Assembly (NCBI GenBank): GCA_016215025.1
Contig: JACRMI010000161.1
Span: forward strand, 1-40,572
Direction: 5' to 3'
DNA length: 40,572 nucleotides
Origin: Chloroflexota bacterium
GTDB lineage: Bacteria > Chloroflexota > Anaerolineae > UBA4142
The notes below the pieces were generated by a model that saw nothing but the letters and a program-made list of their open reading frames with translations, ran no database searches and had not been told where the DNA came from. Below are positions 1 through 6,320 of the stretch, piece by piece. Positions within the stretch are counted from its first letter, which is position 1. Every line of letters starts with the position of its first letter. The position numbers were made by a program, and so were the translations under genes.

Positions 1-35
1 ATAATTCGCAAGGATAAATGGTCGGTGTGGTATGG

Positions 36-111
36 TATAATGTCTTTGGAGTTCTCATGTTTGGCCCTTTCCTTGGCAGGATAGAGCTGATTGTTCATGA
101 GAACTCTTTTT
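36..111 (+). ncRNA. Candidate small RNA with extended -10 promoter (1-247 otherwise empty)
   Basis: An extended -10 box (TG at 33-34, then TATAAT at 36-41) is followed seven bases later by GAGTTCTCATG (49-59) and its perfect inverted copy CATGAGAACTC (96-106), which runs into TTTTT. This arrangement of promoter, 11-bp stem and U-tract would give an RNA of about 64 nt. A second small hairpin (AGTCA/TGACT, about 112-127) with T residues follows. No clear -35 box and no ORF are present. It may equally be the end of a transcription unit lying outside the window. Nothing else was recognised between 1 and 198. Confidence 0.25.
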
Positions 112-198
112 AGTCAAAAAGTGACTTTTGCTTTATTGCAATTATACAGCAGTTTGCGCTTACCTTACCATCGAAATGGAAACGCTTTGAGCGGGTGA

Positions 199-235
199 AA
201 ATAAAGAGCGCGCCGGAGTGACCCTGCGCGCCCGC
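199..235 (-). terminator. Intrinsic terminator downstream of the OsmC gene
   Basis: On the minus strand GGGCGCGC (about 233-226) pairs with GCGCGCTC (about 213-206, one G-U pair), followed by TTTATTTT. It lies 13 bp past the stop of the OsmC gene, as expected for a rho-independent terminator. Confidence 0.6.
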
Positions 236-247
236 TTTCTTGTCGTC

Positions 248-661
248 CTACTTGCTCGCTTCGATCAACGTAATCTTTGTCTGAATTTCCGCCGCTTTGT
301 TGAGCATATTGATCGCGGGGCAATACTTGGTGATCGATAATTCGACGGCACGTTCGGCGGCAGCGCGCTCTAGATTGTGTCCGGTGATGATGTATTCGAC
401 GGTAATGTGCGTAAACACTTTGGGATGTTCCGGCGCGCGCACGGCATGGGTGCGTATCTCAAAATTGGTCACCGTCTGACGTTTCTTTTCCAAAATCGAA
501 ATGACATCCATGGCAGTACAGCCTGCCATGCCAAGCAAGACCAACTCCAATGGACTTGCGCCCTTGTGATCCTGATGCGACGAATCGAGCGGGACACGAA
601 AACCTGAATCGGTTGTTCCGATAAATGACAATCCCTTGTGCCATTTCACATGTGCGTTCAT
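248..661 (-). CDS. OsmC/OhrA-family peroxide-related protein
   Basis: The 137-residue protein matches the usual OsmC length. OsmC/Ohr proteins are cytoplasmic thiol peroxidases that reduce organic hydroperoxides using two cysteines. Both are present: C48 in GMAGCTAMD and C114 in SITKYCPAIN, the spacing typical of the family. The ASPLELVLLGMAGC stretch is the recognised OsmC helix. The gene starts 5 bp after the stop of an upstream frameshifted membrane gene on the same strand and ends just before a terminator, so it is probably the last gene of a short operon (1992 to 248). Whether it is a true Ohr or the YhfA-like subgroup cannot be decided from sequence alone. Sec-containing OsmC proteins are known, but here both redox residues are ordinary Cys codons. 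Confidence 0.9.
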   Translation of the reverse strand: MNAHVKWHKGLSFIGTTDSGFRVPLDSSHQDHKGASPLELVLLGMAGCTAMDVISILEKKRQTVTNFEIRTHAVRAPEHPKVFTHITVEYIITGHNLERAAAERAVELSITKYCPAINMLNKAAEIQTKITLIEASK

Positions 662-665
662 GTTC

Positions 666-1162
666 TCATTTCCTTGATAATTTCAAATCTCGAATAAACA
701 AAACGATAGCTCCCAGTCCAATCACAACCATGCTGCCGATCCATAGATAAAATCCGATCTGCACCGATTTCAGATGCTCGGTTGCCGTAAACGCTTCGTC
801 GATTGGAATTCCCTGTATCGATAATAAAAATGTGTTCATCGCCAGAAGCAAAGCCAGCCCGATAAAGACCATCGACGTTTTCCAAAAGCGCAAGAAAAGT
901 GCTAACGCACCGAAGAAAAGGAGTGGATTGGCGTACCACGCGAATTGTCCATAAAACAGTCCCAACAACCAATCACCAATGCGCTCAAGCCAGCGATGGT
1001 GTTCTCGCCCTGCGAGTCTACCATCAGGAGAGCTGGCGAAACGCATGCCGCGAGGTAAAGCATGAAACTGAGCGAGAGTGGGATCGCACGCATCCACAAC
1101 GCATCTACCCATTTTTGCAGAAATGAAGGACGAGCGATGGCGGTTGAAATTGAGGCGGTCAT
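666..1162 (-). pseudogene. Frameshifted small multi-pass membrane protein
   Basis: The reading starting with ATG at 1162 (MTASISTAIARPSF) contains one membrane segment (IPLSLSFMLYLAACVSPALL) and then runs out of sense near GENTIAG. The continuation, WLLGLFYGQFAWYANPLLFF and two more hydrophobic segments ending KLSRK at 666, lies in another frame. Joining the two frames within about 970-1005 gives one membrane protein of roughly 160 residues with about five helices. The ATG overlaps the stop of the upstream gene (ATGA at 1162-1159), so it was translated by coupling. Either a real frameshift mutation or a base error in the assembly explains it. The family is not identified with certainty; function unknown. 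Confidence 0.55.
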
Positions 1163-1992
1163 GCAAGATTCCGATTATCGACCGCACAAGACATGTCGTC
1201 GTGCAATCTCAAAATCGGTTCGACGTCTGGATGCGTTTCATCGCGGCCGATTTGCTTGACCAAACGGCACGTTGCAAAACGCGCTGACGTTTGGTTGTAT
1301 TTGTTTTCCCATTGTCGATAGACTTGCTCTTGGCGAAGATCATCCCAGGGATATCGCGAAGGCGGATTGTGGATGCCGCAGCGCCAGGGCTTGGGCGTCA
1401 GCCGGGCGCGAAAACTCTCTTGCTGTTTGCACAATGTGATGTAGAGCGGATCGGATTTAAGCTCGCGCAAAACGGCGAGACTAGATTCCTGCGTCGGATC
1501 GAAAATTTCGTTCGTCACAAGACAACGCAATCCACCAAACGTGCGATAAACGCGCAAGCCCCAAGCGGGATTTTTCTGCGACCACTGTTCGACATGCTGA
1601 AGATGAACTTGTTCAGGCGAGGGTGCTTTATTGCCGAACAACTTGCCGATACCATTTGCAAGCGAATTCTTCTCTGGAAAGTCAATGTCGATAAACATCG
1701 CGCTCGCCGCGTTCAAGACCAATGCACCGTACGTGTTGCGCGTGAGGATGCCCAACTCTTTGCCGCTGTCATTCTTGATCGCCCGGATAATCTCTTCGCG
1801 AATGGGATTGCGGTCATACGTATAACGATCAAGGCGTTGCCCGTTTTGAAATTTCAGCGCAATTTCGCGCGCCTTGTCGTTGGCAAGTTGCTGCGCCTCT
1901 GCAAGACTTGTGTCCGACCAGCGCCACGCGAAAAAAGAATACTTGTCGCGCAGCAAATATTTGCCGTGTGCCCAGTACTTTGGGATGCGCAT
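1159..1992 (-). CDS. Conserved protein of unknown function with a DxD motif
   Basis: A 277-residue soluble protein. ATG at 1992 is chosen because GGAGG lies just upstream (AACGGAGGCACC) and a good promoter precedes it; an earlier in-frame start at 2034 would fall in the -10 box. Striking stretches are AMFIDIDFP (D102, D104), GLRVYRTFGGLRCLVT (145-160), FDP (164-166), SFRARLTPKPWRCG and a C-terminal HDD. A hydrophobic-DxD strand followed by a YRT-GG-R strand is reminiscent of the metal-binding core of archaeo-eukaryotic-type primases, but no clear sxH motif follows, so this is only a suggestion. It is the first gene of an apparent operon with the frameshifted membrane gene and OsmC. Confidence 0.7.
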   Translation of the reverse strand: MRIPKYWAHGKYLLRDKYSFFAWRWSDTSLAEAQQLANDKAREIALKFQNGQRLDRYTYDRNPIREEIIRAIKNDSGKELGILTRNTYGALVLNAASAMFIDIDFPEKNSLANGIGKLFGNKAPSPEQVHLQHVEQWSQKNPAWGLRVYRTFGGLRCLVTNEIFDPTQESSLAVLRELKSDPLYITLCKQQESFRARLTPKPWRCGIHNPPSRYPWDDLRQEQVYRQWENKYNQTSARFATCRLVKQIGRDETHPDVEPILRLHDDMSCAVDNRNLA

Positions 1993-2033
1993 GGTGCCTC
2001 CGTTAACAATTTGTCGTTTATTCGATGGGCGCA

Positions 2034-2062
2034 AGTATAGGGCAGGCGCAGAACCGCGTCAA
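2034..2062 (-). promoter_or_regulatory. Sigma-70-type promoter for the 1992-248 operon
   Basis: Read on the minus strand: TTGACG (2062-2057), 17-bp spacer, TATACT (2039-2034). It lies about 42 bp upstream of the ATG at 1992. Both boxes are one or two bases off consensus. Confidence 0.6.
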
Positions 2063-2124
2063 GCTGTGACGGACGCCGTGTAATAGGCAGGAGCGCTACC
2101 TTGTAGGGTGCAAGAGGGCTGGCG

Positions 2125-2162
2125 ATTAAAAGTGCGTCTCCTGGATGAACTATCCAGGAGAC
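2125..2162 (-). terminator. Intrinsic terminator of the cytochrome gene
   Basis: A perfect 11-bp stem (GTCTCCTGGAT at 2136-2146 against ATCCAGGAGAC at 2152-2162, 5-nt loop) is followed on the minus strand by GCACTTTTAATC. It lies 38 bp beyond the stop of the cytochrome gene and separates it from the promoter of the next operon. Confidence 0.7.
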
Positions 2163-2199
2163 ACATCCTACTCTTATTGCCTCGCTTGATTCGTTAGGA

Positions 2200-3018
2200 C
2201 TATTTGGTGATTGGGACTGTGTTCGTTATCGGATTGATAAACATCGAGGAGGTTATTTCTACACCGTGATGCCCCAGTGGTTTGTGGCAGACGATGCATT
2301 CCTGCTTTCCGAGTTGGTTAGTCGCGTGGCAGCTTGTACACACCTGAATCGAAGTTGGCGCTGCAAAGGTTGCTTGGAAGGTGCCTGCTTGGTTCGCATT
2401 GAGCAACTCGACTGCTTTGGCGACCACTTGCGCCGTCAGACGACCACATCGCTCAGTGAACTCTGGTGAACTCGTAACGAATCCCGATTTCGTGAACCAC
2501 TGGGAGATCGATGCGTGACATAGCGGTGAATTGGCTACGCTAGTCGGGAAAGGCGTGAGACTAGATTTCGCCGGGGTGGCGGGAGTCCAGTCCGGAATAG
2601 CAACCTTGGTGTACCAGCCAATCAGTTCGTTGCCAATTTTTGCATAATCTTTTGAAACTAGCGTGATGGCAGCCAAAGATCCGTTCAAGGCACCACAAAG
2701 CGTGCCCCAACCCAACGCGCCACCGCCGCCAAAGTTCAGCATCTCCGTCGGAATGTTTGTGAAAGGCGCGCCGACAGATTCTTTTAGGGAATTCACGATT
2801 CCCATAAAGGAACCGCCACTTCAGTTGTGCCCACCCATGTAGCCGTCGTAGGCGATTTGAGCGGCTTTTTTGGCGTCGATTGGCTGATAGGTCCAGGGCC
2901 ATTCGACTGCCGCTGGTTGTGGAGAATTAAAGCCGACTGCGCCGACGGCGGTCCCTGCAACAACCAACCCTGACCCCATCAAGAATTGTCGTCTCGACAA
3001 GTTTTGGTTTTCTCTCAT
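2200..3018 (-). CDS. Tat-exported split-Soret-type dihaem cytochrome c, predicted selenoprotein (UGA at 2823-2821 = Sec66)
   Basis: One continuous frame of 272 residues if the single in-frame UGA is read through. AAGGAG lies 7 nt before the ATG at 3018. Residues 8-35 form a twin-arginine signal (LSRRQFLMG plus hydrophobic stretch), so it is exported folded. After the UGA come LCGALNG (C108), PLCH (C167), ERCGR (C191) and two haem-binding CxxCH motifs (CTSCH 227-231, CIVCH 241-245). This is the C_GCAxxG_C_C / split-Soret cytochrome architecture. The family has a conserved Cys followed by a Ser/Tyr/Gly stretch at the UGA position; here the context is N-UGA-S-G-G-S-F. Homology runs across the UGA with no frame change, and selB is in the same window. 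A nonsense mutation giving a dead gene is the alternative. The electron-transfer partner is unknown. Confidence 0.82.
2797..2814 (-). promoter_or_regulatory. Putative bacterial SECIS hairpin
   Basis: Six bases after the UGA the minus-strand RNA can fold GGUUCC (2814-2809), loop UUUAUG, GGAAUC (2802-2797): six pairs including one G-U. Bacterial SECIS elements are hairpins lying inside the coding sequence immediately 3' of the UGA, so the position fits, with the loop about 13-18 nt after the UGA. The loop does not carry the E. coli-type GGUCU, but SelB loop recognition varies between phyla. Confidence 0.45.
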
Positions 3019-3146
3019 TTTGCACTCCTTTGTACATGCATCTTGTTTGTGTCAACAGCGAGGCAATGTTATTCAATTGAAATCTTGATCCTGGGATGAT
3101 CGCAGCTGTTCGGTATTTTCGTAACTGGCTGTACATATTTGCCAAA

Positions 3147-3189
3147 ACAAAAAGCGCCTCGTATGGGTATACACCCCATCGAGACGCTT
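3147..3189 (-). terminator. Strong intrinsic terminator, possible attenuator
   Basis: On the minus strand AAGCGTCTCG-ATGGG pairs with CCCAT-A-CGAGGCGCTT: 15 pairs with one bulged A and a 7-nt loop, then TTTTTGTTTT. It could end the PhzF transcript (143 bp away), but a promoter lies between, so it more likely ends a short RNA or attenuates the cytochrome gene. Confidence 0.7.
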
Positions 3190-3282
3190 CAATGATCGAT
3201 TCTAGATTCAGAAAATTGCTATTCACTGGCGGCGGCACGATCAACGTTGACTCGCGCAATCCTTACCAACCCTCCAAAACCG

Positions 3283-3311
3283 ATTCTACTGCTCTACTCA
3301 GAGATTGTCAA
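3283..3311 (-). promoter_or_regulatory. Near-consensus promoter upstream of the cytochrome leader
   Basis: Minus strand TTGACA (3311-3306), 17-bp spacer, TAGAAT (3288-3283). The predicted start near 3276 is about 87 nt before the terminator hairpin and 258 nt before the cytochrome ATG. Confidence 0.65.
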
Positions 3312-3331
3312 GATCATTCCCCGCGAAAAAA

Positions 3332-4126
3332 TCAAATGACCATCTCTCCTTTGAATATAGTCACCGCTTTTCCACGCAACAGGACTCGCTCCCCTTGCCA
3401 TTCGCATTCGACGATGCCTGAGCGCGCGGATGCCTGAAAACCGACGAGGGTCTTTTTGTTCAGCTTCGGTTCCCAGTACGGCGCGAGATAACAATGCGCT
3501 GATCCGGTCACGGGGTCTTCGTTGATGCCAGCGCCTGGCGCGAAATAGCGCGAAACAAAATCGAAATCGCTGCTGTCTGATCGACTAGTGACAATTACTG
3601 CTCGAAGACCGCTGGCGGCGAGTGCGGCAAAATCAGGCGCAAGATTTCTCACGACAACTTCCGATTCTACCTCGATCAAATACACATCGTCTCTTGCGGC
3701 GGCTTTGTGGGTTGAGACTGCTTTCACTCTCAACGCTTTAGTCAGGATTGGTTGTTCTTCCGCGCTGACGGTGAATCGCGCCGGAAAATCCATTTCGATT
3801 TGATCGGCTTTTTTCTTGGCGATCAACAATCCGCTTTGCGTGTGAAATCGGGCTTGTTCTTCTGGCTCGAGGTATTGCTCTTGCCACAAAATGTGCGCGG
3901 TCGCGAGGGTGGCATGTCCGCACAAGCTGACCTCTTTCTTAGGAGTGAACCAACGCAAGTGGAAACCGTCTTCGTGCTTGAGCAGAAATGCCGTTTCAGA
4001 CAAATTCATTTCCTGCGCGAGCGATTGCATCCACGTATCCGGACATTTCGAATCGAGGATACAAACCGCGGCAGGATTTCCGCGGAATGGTTGATCGGTA
4101 AATGCGTCGACGTGATAGAGTTTCAT
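3332..4126 (-). CDS. PhzF-family isomerase/epimerase-like protein
   Basis: 264 residues, normal for PhzF-like proteins. The family has two diaminopimelate-epimerase-like halves and catalyses isomerisation of small acids, but most members have no known substrate. Visible signatures: KLYHVDAFTDQPFRGNPAAV at the N-terminus, catalytic-type Glu44 in NLSETAFL, RWFTPKKEVSLCGHATLA, and GINEDPVTGSAHC in the second half. The start at 4126 is taken because the family begins MK(L)xxVDAFT; an earlier start at 4156 would add ten residues translated from the neighbouring hairpin repeat. The gene stands alone between the REP region and its own downstream terminator. Confidence 0.9.
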   Translation of the reverse strand: MKLYHVDAFTDQPFRGNPAAVCILDSKCPDTWMQSLAQEMNLSETAFLLKHEDGFHLRWFTPKKEVSLCGHATLATAHILWQEQYLEPEEQARFHTQSGLLIAKKKADQIEMDFPARFTVSAEEQPILTKALRVKAVSTHKAAARDDVYLIEVESEVVVRNLAPDFAALAASGLRAVIVTSRSDSSDFDFVSRYFAPGAGINEDPVTGSAHCYLAPYWEPKLNKKTLVGFQASARSGIVECEWQGERVLLRGKAVTIFKGEMVI

Positions 4127-4142
4127 AAATGTAGCTCTTGGA

Positions 4143-4300
4143 GGGCAAGTCTCCAACTTGCCAATCGCAAATCGGAGATTTGCGTTACGATGTAGGGCAA
4201 GTCTCTGACTTGCCAGAACCGCAAATCCGAGATTCGCGTTACGATGTAGGGCAAGTCTCTGACTTGCCAGAACCGCAAATTAAAAATTCGCGTTACGAGA
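4143..4300. repeat. REP-like hairpin array, right side of RAYT (3 units of 52-54 bp)
   Basis: Units begin at 4143, 4195 and 4249. Each has two small palindromes with 3-nt loops: GGCAAGTC-tct-GACTTGCC type and CGCAAATC-NNN-GATTYGCG type, separated by short linkers and ending in ttacgatgta. Paired changes between units keep most of the stems. The last unit contains the stop codon of the transposase gene. Confidence 0.85.
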
Positions 4301-4933
4301 GTACGACCATTTCCAATCTTCTGATCGTTCGACTATTCCTGCCTTGACGGGATTGTTCAACACATATGCGATGATGCGATAATACTCGGGTTCGTCACGT
4401 ACGACATGATCGTAGTTTTCATGTTGCCAGAAATCGCCATCACGCGCTAGGATTCTATTAGCTTCGATTGCCACATGCACTTTGATAGAGTGCATAATAC
4501 CACTGATCGCATGATGATTTTTCTCGTCGATTGCGAGCGGAGTGCAGACCAGGTGGGTATGATTCGGCATCACGCAAAATGCATCCAAGAGGTATTTCTT
4601 GTTGTCGAGATAATGCAGTGTCTTACAAACCAACTGGGCGATTCGTTCATCCTTGAGATGGGCGGGACCTGTCTCCGCCTTATCCAATATCCTATCCCAT
4701 TTTCCAAACAGTCGGCGATGCTCTTCATCTTCGCGGCGACGACGTTCGGCGGGGTCGGGAATTTTGGCGACAAGTTTTTCGATTCGGTCATGTTCTTCGG
4801 CGAGCATCCGCAGGGTAGCGACTGGAATCGAACCTGCAAGTCGGAATGTGACAAAGAGGGTTGCACCCGGTGGTTGAATATGCGGCAAGCGCCTACGATA
4901 GGATGGTTTGTAGACAAGGTTGTTAGTTGGCAT
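4280..4933 (-). mobile_element. REP-associated tyrosine transposase (RAYT, Y1_Tnp family)
   Basis: 217 residues from ATG 4933. RAYTs are single-copy HUH-type Y1 transposases thought to move or maintain the REP hairpins beside them. The HUH motif is in FCVMPNHTHLV, and the catalytic Tyr region is YYRIIAYVLNNPVKAGIV, both classic for the family. The N-terminus YRRRLPHIQPPGATLFVTFRL also fits. Starts further upstream (to 5059) would only translate repeat sequence. The last residues (NANF) and the stop codon are encoded inside a REP unit. Hairpin arrays lie directly on both sides, 19 bp from the start and overlapping the stop, the expected genetic setting. It looks intact. Confidence 0.9.
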
Positions 4934-4951
4934 AGGAAGAGACGGTGTAGC

Positions 4952-5460
4952 GCAAGTCTCTGACTTGCGGGACGCAACTTGGAAAGTTGCGCTACCGTGT
5001 GGTGCAAGTCTCTGATTTGCAGGACGCAACTTGGAAAGTTGCGCTACCGTGTGGTGCAAGTCTCTGACTTGCGGGACGCAACTTGGAAAGTTGCGCTACT
5101 GTGTGGTGCAAGTCTCTGACTTGTGAGTTGCAACTTGGAAAGTTGCGCTACCGTGTGGTGCAAGTCTCTGATTTGCAGGACGCAACTTGGAAAGTTGCGC
5201 TACCGTGTGGCGCAAGTCTCTGACTTGCGGGACGCAACTTGGAAAGTTGCGCTACCGTGTGGCGCAAGTCTCTGACTTGCGGGACGCAACTTGGAAAGTT
5301 GCGCTACTGTGTGGTGCAAGTCTCTGATTTGCAGGACGCAACTTGAAAAGTTGCGCTACCGTGTGGTGCAAGTCTCTGACTTGCGGGACGCAACTTGGAA
5401 AGTTGCGCTACCGTGTGGTGCAAGTCTCTGACTTGTGAGTTGCAACTTGGAAAGTTGCGC
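4952..5460. repeat. Tandem array of ten 52-bp double-hairpin REP units
   Basis: Units begin at 4952, 5004, 5056, 5108, 5160, 5212, 5264, 5316, 5368 and 5420, an exact 52-bp period. Each unit holds GCAAGTC-tct-GACTTGC (7-bp stem) and CGCAACTT-gga-AAGTTGCG (8-bp stem), then a ctaccgtgtggt spacer, so about 20 hairpins in 509 bp. Variants such as GATTTGC keep pairing through G-U. There are no unique spacers, so it is not a CRISPR. Short frames read through the array are artefacts. The array separates the RAYT start from the SDR gene end. Confidence 0.95.
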
Positions 5461-5467
5461 TGCAACA

Positions 5468-6277
5468 TCACAGTGCGCTTGGGTGCGGCGGCGAGTCGTA
5501 ACAACCATTGACCGATTGATCAAAGTCGATGATCGCGCCGGTCATCAAGCCCGATTCATCGCTCGCGAGAAACGCAATCGCTTGCGCAACCTCGCGCGGC
5601 TTGAGCAATCGACGGAATGGTTGCGATTGTTCAGCGCGGGCGAGCCAACTATCGTCGGCATTATGAAAGCGTTTTTGGGTTTGGTCTTCGCCCGGCGTGT
5701 CCATCCATCCGATGTTCAAGCCGTTCACGCGAATGTGATCGGGCATCAAGGAATAGGCGGCATTCTTGGTCAGTGTGGCCAGTGCGGCTTTAGCGCCGCT
5801 GTACGCAAAAATGAAGGGCTGGCCACCGTGACTTGCCATACTGAGGATGTTGACCATTGCGCCCGAAATTTTTTCGCGGCGCATAATTTTTGCCGCGTAT
5901 TGCATCAGCAAAAACGGCGCGCGCGTGTTGATCGCAAACATCCGGTCGAACAATTCGGGCGATGTGTCCAAGATCGTTCCACGATCCGTAATTCCGGCAG
6001 CATTGACCAGAATATCGATTCTGCCGAAAACGCTATCGGCTTGCGCGATGACCGTTTGGCAATCGTCCACTTGCACCAAATCGGCTTGGACGAAAATTGT
6101 CCGACGATTTTTGTCGCTCAATTCCTGGGCGATAGCTTGTCCGCGTTGAATGTTGCGTCCACAGATAATCAACCCTGCCGCGCCGCGTTCGGCAAACAAG
6201 CGAGCGGTGGCTTCGCCCAAGCCTTGTGTTCCGCCGGTGACGACGGCGATTTTTCCAGCAAATTGCTGGTGGTTCAT
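5468..6277 (-). CDS. Short-chain dehydrogenase/reductase (SDR)
   Basis: 269 residues, a classical SDR with a Rossmann fold that uses NAD(P)H. Motifs: TGGTQGLG (14-21) for cofactor binding, NAAG (92-95), and the catalytic set S146, Y159 and K163 (YSGAK). The C-terminal SDESGLMTGAIIDFDQSVNG is the usual end of the family. The substrate cannot be told; about 35 SDR subfamilies look alike at this level. Its stop codon abuts the ten-unit REP array, which may act as a 3' transcript boundary. It begins 43 bp after the UPF0182 stop on the same strand with a single REP hairpin between them, so the two may be co-transcribed. Confidence 0.92.
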   Translation of the reverse strand: MNHQQFAGKIAVVTGGTQGLGEATARLFAERGAAGLIICGRNIQRGQAIAQELSDKNRRTIFVQADLVQVDDCQTVIAQADSVFGRIDILVNAAGITDRGTILDTSPELFDRMFAINTRAPFLLMQYAAKIMRREKISGAMVNILSMASHGGQPFIFAYSGAKAALATLTKNAAYSLMPDHIRVNGLNIGWMDTPGEDQTQKRFHNADDSWLARAEQSQPFRRLLKPREVAQAIAFLASDESGLMTGAIIDFDQSVNGCYDSPPHPSAL

Positions 6278-6286
6278 TGTGAATTT

Positions 6287-6305
6287 CGCAAATTGGAAAT
6301 TTGCG
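6287..6305. repeat. Solo REP hairpin
   Basis: CGCAAATT-gga-AATTTGCG, a perfect 8-bp stem with the same gga loop as the hairpins of the array 830 bp away. It sits in the gap between the UPF0182 stop and the SDR start: a dispersed copy of the RAYT-linked repeat. Confidence 0.8.
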
Positions 6306-6320
6306 CGACCTTCATACTGT

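Larger units (their letters stand above)
3019..3331 (-). other. 313-bp gap upstream of the cytochrome gene: leader region
   Basis: No protein gene is supported here. A minus-strand frame covering 3259-2927 has no family resemblance and runs through a terminator and the real cytochrome start, so it is dismissed. The gap holds a near-consensus promoter (3311-3283), about 87 nt of leader, a strong hairpin with U-tract (3189-3147), and then about 128 nt to the cytochrome ATG. No known riboswitch class was recognised. Confidence 0.5.

Noticed and set aside
248..661. OsmC gene as a second selenoprotein
   Set aside because: Both redox positions are Cys codons and there is no in-frame UGA.
666..1162. 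Frame break as selenocysteine or readthrough
   Set aside because: The halves are in different frames, so a stop-codon readthrough cannot join them.
1291..2040. Plus-strand open frame of 249 codons
   Set aside because: Antisense shadow of the DxD protein; R/I/A-rich composition without domain and no ribosome site.
2927..3259. Minus-strand frame of about 110 codons over the cytochrome leader
   Set aside because: No family resemblance; it crosses the terminator hairpin and the true cytochrome start in another frame.
4138..4347. Short plus-strand frame reading QVSDLPEPQI repeats
   Set aside because: Translation of REP hairpin units; such peptides are artefacts.
4952..5460. Tandem array as a CRISPR
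   Set aside because: Units follow directly with a 52-bp period and no variable spacers; each has two palindromes and a RAYT transposase is adjacent.
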